64,000 bases of DNA from positions 5,010,866-5,074,865 of the forward strand of contig JAJLRJ010000011.1 of the NCBI GenBank assembly GCA_024195265.1. The letters run 5' to 3'. This document shows positions 26,435 to 38,400 of this stretch, piece by piece (position 1 is the first letter of the stretch; each line of letters opens with the position of its first letter). Origin of the DNA: Dendrophyllia cribrosa (Eukaryota; Cnidaria; Anthozoa; Scleractinia; Dendrophylliidae). Position numbers and translations under genes: made by a program. Below the pieces are notes generated by a model. That model searched no databases, was not told where the DNA came from, and saw only the letters and a list, made by a program, of their open reading frames with translations.

Positions 26435-29400
26435 GAGAAAACTACTTTACCTACTTCGTCGAGCACGACCCCGTTGTCTACGTCACGAAAGCCAACAGAA
26501 AATGTACCATCTGACGCCTTCCTTACTACAAAGCTTGGGGTAAATAATGCTTCACCCACGATCACCTTACATGAAGAACCCAACTGCCAGCAGGGGATGG
26601 TTTACTTTAACAGCCAGTTAAGAGGTGGAATGAACGCGGGGCTCTTTATAAATCTGGGGCAGGTCAAAGGCTCTACAAATTGCTTGAAGCTTTGTTGCGA
26701 AATAGAGTCATGTGACCTTGTTTTCATGACCCATGATAGCTGCTTTGCTGTGGACTGTTTTAATAACGAGCAGTGTGAGCCAGTAGCAGCGGTTCACTAC
26801 AGGAGTGACATGCCCAGTGTTTACTACGTCACAAGGGGTGGCAAGTCTGTTCTAGACGAAAGTAAGTAGTTATCCAACAATGACGTCAAAATAGATTGAG
26901 GTGTGAAATAATGGAATATCACAAAATTCGGATTTAAAATCCAACACTTCCCTTGTTATAGCATAGCTTTAGTAAGTACTGTTCACGTAAGGTAGTCGCC
27001 ATCTGCGAATGAATCTCACAATAAAATGGCACCTCCAATAAGGACGCTCTTGGGCATCTCCTGTTAGTGGTAGCATTTTAACTGGATGGCTTCTATAAGA
27101 ATACTCCTTATTTATCGGGAACCTTCCACGATGAGACATCTTTTCAAGGGGGGACCTTCTGTAAGGAGGACATAACTATTTTACAATGAAAGAGCTATAA
27201 AAGAACACCGTGCTCTATTCGAGGACACCTGTTTGTGAAAAGGACATCTTCTTGAATGGGACAACTTATTTTTTTATTCTTTCGGGTTACGTCACACCAA
27301 TAATCTATTTTTGTGCATGATTCTAACAGAAATGCGGCAGTTAAAGACTCGGCCAACAGCGCGCCTTGCCAGCCATCAACCCACCACACCACCTCCAACG
27401 AGCAGGATCAGGATAACAGCAAGCGACATGTTCCTTCCCTACCAGCAAATCTCCACTCGGCCCACTTACGGTTCATCAATCACAAAGCGCTTCTGCGCCC
27501 AGGGAATGTTCTTCTACAACGTGAAGCTTCGTGACGGTTGGAATGCAGGCATGCTGCTTCAAGTGGCACGCGTTGGTGGCATGACAGATTGCATCCAGTT
27601 GTGTTGTGATGAGCCCGCATGTGATTTTGTTATGTTGAAGGAGAGGAGGTGTTACACTGTAAGATGCAGAGGCGGGGACACTTGTACGGTTGAGGAAGGA
27701 GGAGCGTATCAGATCTCCTTTGTCAGTCGACAAGGTAAAAAAATAAAGAATAATCTGATTATCACTACTAATTTTGTATCCCATTTTGTCGAGGACTCAT
27801 TCAGAAAATACATTGTTTCTACGGAAATCCGATTGATTAATTGCAAAAAAAGGATAATTGCACACTTAAAGAATTAGGAAGTGCTAAAGTTGGCTACATT
27901 TTCAGATGTCGCTGTGCTAGAAAGTCTTTAGTTGCATTTACAATTTCCCATGCGTTAGTGAAGTCTGCATACCACACAAAATGTCTTCCAAAATCGTGAT
28001 GAGGTCTATTTGTATTCAGTTATAGCTGAAAGTAATACCTGTTTCTTATTGCAGATATGTTCGAGGATGAAGATACATTTGCTCCAACCCCCACCCCTCT
28101 ACCCCTTAGTCCTCTGGGTGGAAAAATGGACGATCTGCCGGGTGATCACATCCGTTATCTTTCATTGTACCTTGGATTTGATCATGTGATTGGCTCTGTA
28201 GCAGTGGATGGATGTGGGCTTAATAACGATGCGAGACTGACGACAGGTAATTAAAGGAGCTATGTGAATATTTTTATTGTTACTTTAAAAAGCCAAAAGA
28301 CAGATTTATATCGATGAAACCCAAACCTAATGGTCCAATTATATTTAAAATTATTCTACTAATGCTCTAAGAGTAAAAATAAGTGTCTTGGACTGCATAT
28401 GGCCAGGATGGAAATGGATTGCAACTTGAAAAATTGGACCAATGTTTGCAACATTATCGCCTTGTGTCTTGGGAAACTCGCTAAAACTTCAATGATAGTT
28501 TATTCTATCTTCGACAATCCACTCATTATCCTCTTCTTAGTGTTCTGTGAGCATTTCGTGTATGACAAAGCTACTTATTTTTAATGTGGGGCAGTTTTGA
28601 CCGACAAAGGTCAATATCCCCAGCATAACATAGCTCCTTTAAGATACAGTCTGCCCCTGTATTGCGTTAACTTTACCTTTATAACAGCCTAATTAAGTTC
28701 AGAAGTCGAAGTTTGAAACCTGATCATAGTTCCCATGTTGTCGTTTTGTGTAATGCATCTTACTTTCTACACATAAATTGGCACTGGCGATTTGTTGGGG
28801 CAAACCTGTCATACAACTATCGGCTAGAGAAAATGAACTGACGAGCCATAAAGTTTGTCGCACCCTCTCTGGATTAAATTGAGCTAAAATTCACAGCACT
28901 GTTGTTTCGTTTAAGGTACTGAAGTAACAAGACCAGGGAAGCGTGGTGCTGCTATTAAGCTGAATGGTGGCGATGTTCTTCTTGATGGTCAGCACTTCCG
29001 AGAGAAACCACAAGAGGCGGTCACAATTGCATTATGGGTGAAGCTCTGGAGGACAGGTGGAATACACTCCATATTTGACACCATAGGCGGTCACTCAATC
29101 CACAACAAAGGTCAGTACCACTTTGAAGTCTACAACGGGCGTGTGAGATGGTTCCATCGAAACGAATATGCCAAGGAGATCTTCCATATCAGAACTCCGC
29201 CAATTCTGCAGCCTAACTTGTGGTATCACGTGGTTGGAACGTACGATTCACGTACCCATATGGCTAGGGTGTTTGTCAATGGTGACCTCGTAGGGGAGGG
29301 TCATGGCAGTGGTTTGCTATCCCTAGACTGGGAGGCTAAGGCAGGGTTTGGCTCTCATTCCGGGCGCAGGATTTTGCTTGGTAACCTGGATGAGATTTAC

Positions 29401-32400
29401 ATCTACAGACGAGCACTGCTTGAGAGCGAGATCAACCAATACCTGGAAAACACGAATGGCAATTCACAATTTCAACCAGATTCAAATCTTGTTTACACTG
29501 AGAGTTACACAGAGCGGCCTTCCTCGGACAGTTTATCAGATATAAACACCGACTCAGTATGGTTTTCGCAGCCCACGAGTCATCTAACAAACATGCCTCT
29601 TCCAAAGACACCCAACAGCACATTAGTGTATATGGATCAGGTGGGACAGCCCACGAGTGCTAGACTTGGTACAGCATCGGCTGTTGTTAGTGCTGTAAGA
29701 CCACCGTCTCTTACCACAAAGGAATCGCAAACTACACCTGTGACAACAACACTTAAAGCTCAAGAAACAACAGCCACGACGACGGAGAGGCCTGACAACC
29801 AATCGACTAAAACGACGGCCTCGCCACCTACGACCACACAGTCGACATCGAAAACCACGTTGCCAACAGCTAGGTTGACAACAAATGCAAACTTCCACTC
29901 AATTTGTAAACTAGGAAACGTATACAGAAACAGAGATCTTGTTGGTGGGTTAGGCGCAGGAAACTTTACTGATAAAGGAACAGTACTCACTATTGAAGAG
30001 TGTATGAAGATCTGTTGTGGAATGAAGGATTGCTCTGTGGCTTATATGGTTGAGCACAACTGCTTTGCAATAAGTTGCAAAGAAAAGCAACAATGCAAGA
30101 CGTTCATCAAGAATCTTTTGGAGAACAGCCCTGTTATTGGATTTGTTGATCGATACAACCCAGGCGGTAAGTTAATTTCTGCACAAGGAATTGACATAGG
30201 AAATTGTTTGCAAGAGTTGACGTCTTAAGAACATACAATTTTCCATACCATTTTCAGACTTTTCCCCTCAAATGAAATTTGTGATAACTCTGTATGGCAA
30301 TTGAGCCTTCTAATAATCGCGATGAGAACCAACGACTCCTGATTTAAGGTCGTTTCTCTTTTTGCCAAACCCTTTTGTAAGTTGCGAGAACAAGAGGTTC
30401 TTATCAATCATTTTCTACCTTCAGAATCGACCTTGCGTCCCTCTGTGGTGGTGGAAACGACGACATCGCCCACTTTCTCAGCAAACGACCTTCTTACAGA
30501 ACCAGGTGATAATCTTAAGGCGCCTTACACTGAGCAAGACAAAGGTTCTGCACTTAGCTTGATGAACTTGCTGTCAACTACAAAACCCACTCCAGCCACG
30601 ACGCCAGAGCCTTCGATGTCTAGTTGCACCCACAGCAAACTCTATCGCCACGTCACGCTGGTAGGCGGTCTTCGCGCGGGAAACTTTACGCGAATGGCAG
30701 AGTTTACGAATATGGATGAGTGTGCGCGGAGATGCTGTGCAGAGAAGTCATGTGACGTTGCTATCCTTATGAGAGGCTCATGCTTTGGACTGCAATGCTC
30801 TAGTCCTGAGCTATGTAGCGCCAAGCCCGCTCGCTTGAGGAACTTTTCTCTCAAGATGATATATATGTACAGGGGAAAGTCAAAAGGTATGTTCGCGTTA
30901 AGGATAATGCCAAAAAGAAACTGCGTTCGATGTGGAAAGTTTGTTTGTCATACTATGTGTGAAGTGGTTCTAGAAGAAATATTGTTCTTTTGGTAGCTAT
31001 CCTAGAAGGCTTTCACGTTATTCTAGCAACGACTTGCCACGCACTTTAATAAAAATTTGGTGCTGATATCCCTCCAAGCCCCCCCCCCCCACCCCCTCCC
31101 AAAACAAAAAATTCGAAGAATATTATTTAATTGCAACTAGGAAGGTGAAGAAAATTCGAGTTTAATGGAAACAAAAATGCTTATAGAAATCTACAATTTT
31201 GTTTTCATTCTCACTTAAGGTCGACAAAAGACAACACAAAAGCCAAAAACAACAGAGCCATCCTTGGAGGAGCTTCTAGGTGAAGTTAAACCAACGCAGT
31301 CTCCAACAACCGTACCACCCCTGAACAACATGCTTGGGATCCCCCGCATGGAGAACAATCACGTGACTACGCACAGGCCTCTAACCGAGTGCTCTCAAGG
31401 ACTGACAGTAACGAAGGTTATCTTGAATGGCGGCATGGGAGCTGGCGAGGTTGCTAAGTTACCGCACGTAGGCGATATACAGTTGTGTATTGAAAAGTGC
31501 TGTCTGTTACCCACGTGCCACGTTGCTTACGTCATACAGGATGACTGTTATACTGTGAGCTGTTTCAGTCGGGATCTCTGTCGAACGCGACCGATTGAGA
31601 ATGCGGCGGTAAATTCAGCGATTTCTTACATCAAGAGAAGCGGCGTGGCTATGTTCAACAGCGCAGAGGAAGCGAGCATTGAAAATCTTGGAAGCACGAA
31701 TGTTGAGCCAACGGAAAAGCCTTTAGTTTCAACCGCTGCAAGCGCCAACATAAGCAACTTTATCTGTCAGAAGGACAAGACATTTTACAATGTGCAGTTG
31801 AAGGGGGGAGAGAGCGCGGGCGCGTTCACAGAAAGGGGACTGGTACCAGACATCAGCCAGTGCGCTGGGTTATGCTGTGAGGATCAGTCATGCGACCTGG
31901 CCTACACTGAAGGTCAGCGGTGTTACACAGTAAGATGTAATAACCATGACACTTGTCAACTAATAGAGGCGAGTCACCTCTCGGTTAGGACTGCTATGAC
32001 GTACGTGGTTAGACTGGCGAACAAGGATGTTTTACAAGGTAAGCAGCTTGTTAGCTGGTTTTTGTCGGGTGGAGGTATTCACGGCTAATAGCTGGTAGTT
32101 CCAGGAATCAAAATAATCGCTCTTATTTCCATCTACCACACCCTTGTTATAAAAGATGAATTAGCGCCTCTTTGAAGCGTGGTAAATAACTGGTTAACGT
32201 TTTCGCCATTTGAGATTTTCACTTTACGAAGACTTTGCGAACCAATGTATATGTCAATCACTCAGTTTGTTGTGTATCAATAACTCGGTATGCTGTGAGA
32301 ACTAAGAGAACAATGTCTTCGCATTCATTAATTGGTCATAACAAAAATATCTGTATCTCATAATACTCATATTTCATGTATTTCGTAATCTACAGTCTCC

Positions 32401-35400
32401 CCGCGGCCAACCGAACCGACCACGAAGAAACTGGAAACTACTAAAGCGGTGATATCACCAACGACGAGACCAACAACACGCGGTGAGCTAATTAGGTTAT
32501 TATTCTCTGTAAAAAAAATTGCTCATTCCTTCATGCTATATAAGCAAAAAGAAATTGTTCATTTGTTAATTGAACAGTTGAAAAGTTGACTTTTGTTGAA
32601 ACGATAGTCAAAGGTAACAGGTATAAACTTGTTTTTATCATAAAGAAATCAAGACAATTTTCTTATCGTTACATTTGTTTTTTCCACAGGCGTTTCCAAC
32701 GATGACAACGCACACAGTAGCCTCCATAAAGAAGATAAAATGCGTCCATATCATCATAAGCAAAAGTTGCATAAACATCATCACCGCCATCATCATAAAG
32801 GTACTAATGTTTTATTTGACGCTCTTTTCTACCATCAATAACTATTAAGGAATCCGTGCTTCTGTTGAGTTGTTCTTTAACTCTAAAATTCATTTTGCAA
32901 AATACTGAAGTAAAATTAGCGCCATAAGAAAATACTGCCAAGTTGCTTTTATTTGAGTGGTCACACTTTAGGATTTCATCCACAGACTCAAAAGTTAGAA
33001 CCACCTTGTACAGCATGATAAACAGCGCCACAGGAAGGAACTGCTTATAAGCTTTTATTTGAATGGTCACATTTTAGGATTTCATCCACAGACTTAAACG
33101 CTAGAACCACTCTAAACGTCTGTTTGTATGTTTACTGATTAGTTCAGATGGTTAAGTTTAAAAAGTTGGAACTCATACCGCAATTTTTTTGGGAATTCCC
33201 CGTTATATACTTGTTGAAACAGAGTAGATTTTTCATGGTTTATTTACAAAGAAAATGAAAACATTCTCTATTTCAAGTATAACATTTTAAATGATTTACG
33301 TTTCAAAATTAGTTGAAGGTGAAGGAAAGTGCCCCGCCAGGAAATATGGCTGCCAACACTACTGTGTTAATCTCCCAGATGGTGGGCATCGCTGTATGTG
33401 TCACCATGGTTACGTTCTGGCGACAAACGGAAGACACTGTAAAGGTATGAACCAATGTTTAAACCGCATATAAACCTTTCAGTTTTTATACTATCTCATG
33501 TCCTATATGGTACAGTCAAACCTCTATTAAGCGGTCACCCTCGTGGAATAGCTAACCGACCGCGTAATGGAAGTTTACTATAAGTGACTGCTTAATAAAG
33601 GGTGACCGCTTAATAGAGGGCCGCTAAATAGAAGTTTGACTGTATTATCCACTTCACTTTTTATAGCTGGCCATTATTTTCTTGGTGAGATAAACATGAG
33701 AGCGGAAGAGTGTTACTGTTCCTGTAAATTGTATTTTCGATAAATCAAGGGAAAATTTTAAACGCTCTTTAAAGCTTTAACCTTTAAAATGTAAACCATT
33801 GAATTAAAATCATGCTGGCAATTTTTTAATGTACATTAATGTTTAATTATGATAATTTATTTATGATAATTTATTTCTATACTAAATTAATTTGCATAAT
33901 TAATTCGATTTGCTATGCAGACGTTGATGAATGTACTGATAACACGCACGGCTGTGAGCATCAGTGTGTAAATAATGACGGCAGTTTCCAGTGCGAGTGC
34001 CGCAATGGATTTATGCTCAACAAAGACCATAAACACTGTGATGGTAAATATTGCTAACAACTTTCTCAGTTCCCATTCTCATTTTTGCGTGCATCAGAAA
34101 ATAGTGTGCTATGTCACAGTACATATAGGCAACAAACCAACGACCTTCATACTTGTGCCGCTCTTACTCAAACTCATGAGTTTATGCATGGATCAAATAA
34201 CCGTGATCACTTTGATTTGACTTCAAACCAACCAAAGAACAAAACTATGCTCACAGAAAAAGCCAAGCAATGTCGCGATTAATCGACGTTTCGTTTTCGA
34301 TATTTTTCGCCTAAAATCATCTCCTGAAATTAGATGAAAGGTTAAAGGTGTTAATGGCATCATTTAAAAAACAAAATAGATATTTATAAGCCAAAGAACA
34401 AGATTAATATAACTGAATTAAAACACTTCAAAACTTGATTTATTTTAGATACTCTTAAATCGTTTTTGGTTTAATTTATACCTTGACCTACCAGGCTCAT
34501 ATATTATCTTTGTTTCCTATTTATTTGATGATTTATTTATTTAAACCTGCTGACAAGATGTGTTTTTGTTCATTCCAGACCTTAATGAGTGCTTGTTGGG
34601 TGTGCACAGCTGTTCTGACACGTGCCATAACACTCTTGGCAGTTACGAATGTTCATGCGATGAAGGTTATCAACTATCAGCTGATAAACATCACTGTCTA
34701 GGTACGCTTCCTATATATTTACCTTTTATTTTGAGTTGGCCGTCAAAAGTGGGCAAAACCAAAATACGAGAGAAATCCCAAATTTCATTTGGTAAAATAC
34801 TAGAAAACTAACGATGCTATTGGTAAGTTGTACTGAAGAGCTGTCAAATGAATGGTCACACTGTATGATTTGATCCACAGACTCAAAAGTTAGAACCACC
34901 TTGAACAGCATAATAAACAGTACCACAGGAAAGTACTGCTTAGTAGCGTTCATTTGAATGGTCACACTTTAGGATTTCATCCACAGACTCAAAAGTTACA
35001 ACCATCTTGTACAGCACAATAAACAGCACCAAAGGAAAGTACTGCTCAATAGCTTTCATTTGAATGGTCACACTGTAGGATTTGTTCCACAGACGTTCTT
35101 TCGATATATTAATCTTTCCATAAGTAGTAGTATATTGAGAAGATGCGTGGGACAAAGGAAACAATCTGAGTCTCACAAAGGAATCGAACCTATGACCTTG
35201 CGCAGACCGGTCGGATGCCCTAACCACTGAGCTATGAGAGACTCGTTGCATGCTAGGCTATTTACCAGGTTCACACACTGGTCGGATGCTCTAACCACTG
35301 AGCTACGAGAGACTCATTGCCATGCTAGGCTATTTACTAGGTTCATATTATGCGAACACATTTTTTTTATAACGTTTTTGTTATTTTTTTTTAGATATTA

Positions 35401-38400
35401 CGGAGGTGGGATCCAAAAAGGACCAAGATCACCCATTAGTGGCAGGACTGGAAAGTGAGCATCGTCTATTGTGTCTTTTAAAAATATGCATGGTTTATAA
35501 TGTATGCGCCAATTATGTTGAGTAGTATATTGGGGTACTAAAAAACAATTAAAGAGTTAGTTTCTAAATAACTGTAATGCTGTTTTCGTAGGGAAGTTAA
35601 ACACTAGAATGTGAAATACACCTTTGAATGCAGAGGTCCACACAACACGTAAACAAAGCTGACGGCAAGCAGGCGTCGCTACGCTTCTCTACTTAGTACT
35701 CGTCAATGGCTTCAGCTAGCTAGCGGTTGTAATTGTCTTTAAAAGCACCTCTACAAACCTCATTTCAACTTATCTTGTTTTCTCTTTTTCAGTCCCAACA
35801 ACAATAACACAATCACCTACAGATCTTACACGGACTCAAGGCGAGTCCGCTATATTCCACTGCAAGGCTCGTGGTCACCCACCCCCTCACATTGCATGGG
35901 CATCCGGAACAAACGGAGACCAACCCATTCCCTCTGAAGATAAGTTCAGAATCTTACCGACCGGGTCACTGGTTATTGGAAACGTGAATTTTACAGATCA
36001 AGGAATGTACCGCTGTGTCGCGTCAAATCCCGCGGGCAGCGCCAATTTGGCAGCAACTCTCACAGTGACAGGTAAAATACCATTAATTTCGGTTATGTAA
36101 CATTGCCTTAGCAAAACCGGTTCAGAAAAACTCGTTCAGTGAATCAGGTTGAAAAGAATTATTCTTAAACGAAAGTCGTGTAACTGGTTTAAACGAGTTT
36201 TTAAATGGATTAAGAAGCTCAATGAACACAAAGCTGTTGCCAGCCTCCTTGCTATTGGTCCAATTTGATCATGTGACCAAAATACGGCTCACAGTCATCT
36301 AAAACTTCTCCATTGGTTGATACGTTCACGGTACATATTAATTACCTTTAAGAAGAGGGTAAAAATGGTAATCATGTTCCTTTGTTCAATTTTAGATTTT
36401 GACGAGTGCCGCGCCCGCAGTGATGATTGTCAGCAGGTGTGCGTTAACACGCATGGTAGCTTCCGATGCGAGTGTCATTCTGGTTTCATGCTGGAAAAAG
36501 ACAGGAAGTTCTGCCAAGGTATTGTAACCTCATGTCCATATATAGTCAGTCAGTTGAATCGTCGTAACGCTTTTTAACTCGTGAACACACGAAGCGTTGA
36601 ACGAGTTACATTGCTGGTGCCGAAGTATACAAATTTTCATTTGGTCGATCGGCTGTTAACATTGAGCCATGGGCATGGTCTTGGAGGGAGGGGAGGGTGG
36701 GGAGTTGGACACAGGGGGTGGGGGTCGGTGCAGCAAAGCGCCTATTGTAGGAGAACGGAGGGTCCGAACGTTCCGAATTCGCGAGTTGGCTCATAGGAGA
36801 CATTGATGGATGTTTATTATGACCTTTTTATTATTTTTTTAAAACGTGTATTTGTTCTAACTCTTTATTACACTTGGCGGTTCACACTACCTTTATTCCG
36901 TGTTCTTCTTTACTTGTTTATCACTTGTGTTAATTCTGTCTTGTCTCTGTCAATTTCAGATGTAGATGAATGCACTTTAGGAAGCCATTTTTGTGATCAC
37001 ATTTGTCACAATACTGCGGGAAGCTTTACTTGTAGCTGTAAATTAGGATACAGGCTAATAGCGGACCTCAAAACATGTATAGGTACTGAAAACTTGTTTA
37101 ATACATATTGAATATAAAAGATTTGATTGACCAAGAACAGTGATATTTTTTTCGGTATTAGACCCTTTCAGTTATGTAGGCTAATTGCCCATATAAGGTC
37201 ATCTGAAATTTCATGGAGAAACATTCCTTTGGTTTTGATAATAACAGAATCACGTTCATGTCAATGTTAATTCGCGCAATGTTTATATTTCATAAAAACT
37301 ATCTCTGTTTAGTTACACTTTTTTTTGTTTCTGTTCTTCGAATACAGTAAAAACCCGCGTGTAAGAACCCAGTGGTTTAAGAACCTGCTGGCAGAAATTT
37401 GCTATTTTAGTACCCAAAAATATAAGAACCTGTTTAGCCAAGCAAGATCAAGCAGGTTCTTATATGTGGGTTACAGTTAAATAATGATAAACATTTTAAC
37501 CAAGGAGTTTGACTTTGAGATTGCAAATTTATATTACAAGAAAATACCAAACTGTAATTACAAATAACAGTATGTAATTCCTACAACTAAAACAGGTTTA
37601 TATAAAGTACATACTGTAATTGTCTTCATGGACCTTGCTTAAAGGAGGTTTGTACTGTATATCTCCTTCATAGAAATTAAGAACCTAATTAAGAACCTAC
37701 TAAGCCTAAATTACCAGTAACTACCCCAAAATACAAGAACCTATTTTGCCAGACTTCAAAAAATGTAGGTTCTTACGCGCGGGTTCTTACTGTATTCAAT
37801 AAGCTGAACAGAGTTCTTAAAATGTATACTTATTTATCAATTTTTTTTATGAGTGGTTTTTAATTGAGTATTGGAAGTAATTTCGCGATTGCTTTGGTTT
37901 TGCATTGCTGCTCTTTGTGATTGGCTAAAAAAACTGGCGCCACTTTATTAACCAATCAGAAGTAAAACCAAAACCAATCGTGACTTGCTCGCACGCGTTT
38001 TCCCGCGCTTGGCGCCGGCTACATTATTTGCTTCGAGTTCTGATTGGTTCATTGGATTTTCTTCGTCTGTTGTGATTGGTCAGAGTGATTGCTTTAGTTT
38101 GGGTTTTACTACACGTAATTGAACACCGCTCTAATACATTTATTGATCCATTGATTATTTACTAATACATTTATTGATTTTTTTGTTCAGATATAGACGA
38201 GTGTACGGAGCCTGGTCACGGCTGTTCACAGCTATGCAACAACACCAAAGGAGGATATAACTGCTTTTGTATAAAAGGTTACTTGCTGACAAAAGACAAC
38301 AAGACATGTGTTGGTACGTTCAGTGATTTTTTACTAAACTTTATAATGTTTATCCAGCCCATTTCCCTCCATATACTGGCACACTCCCAGCCTACCTCTA

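Noticed and set aside
35168..35243. Functional tRNA gene on the minus strand
   Set aside because: A and B boxes are present but the arm pairing is imperfect, and a second partial head lies alongside, as in a SINE.
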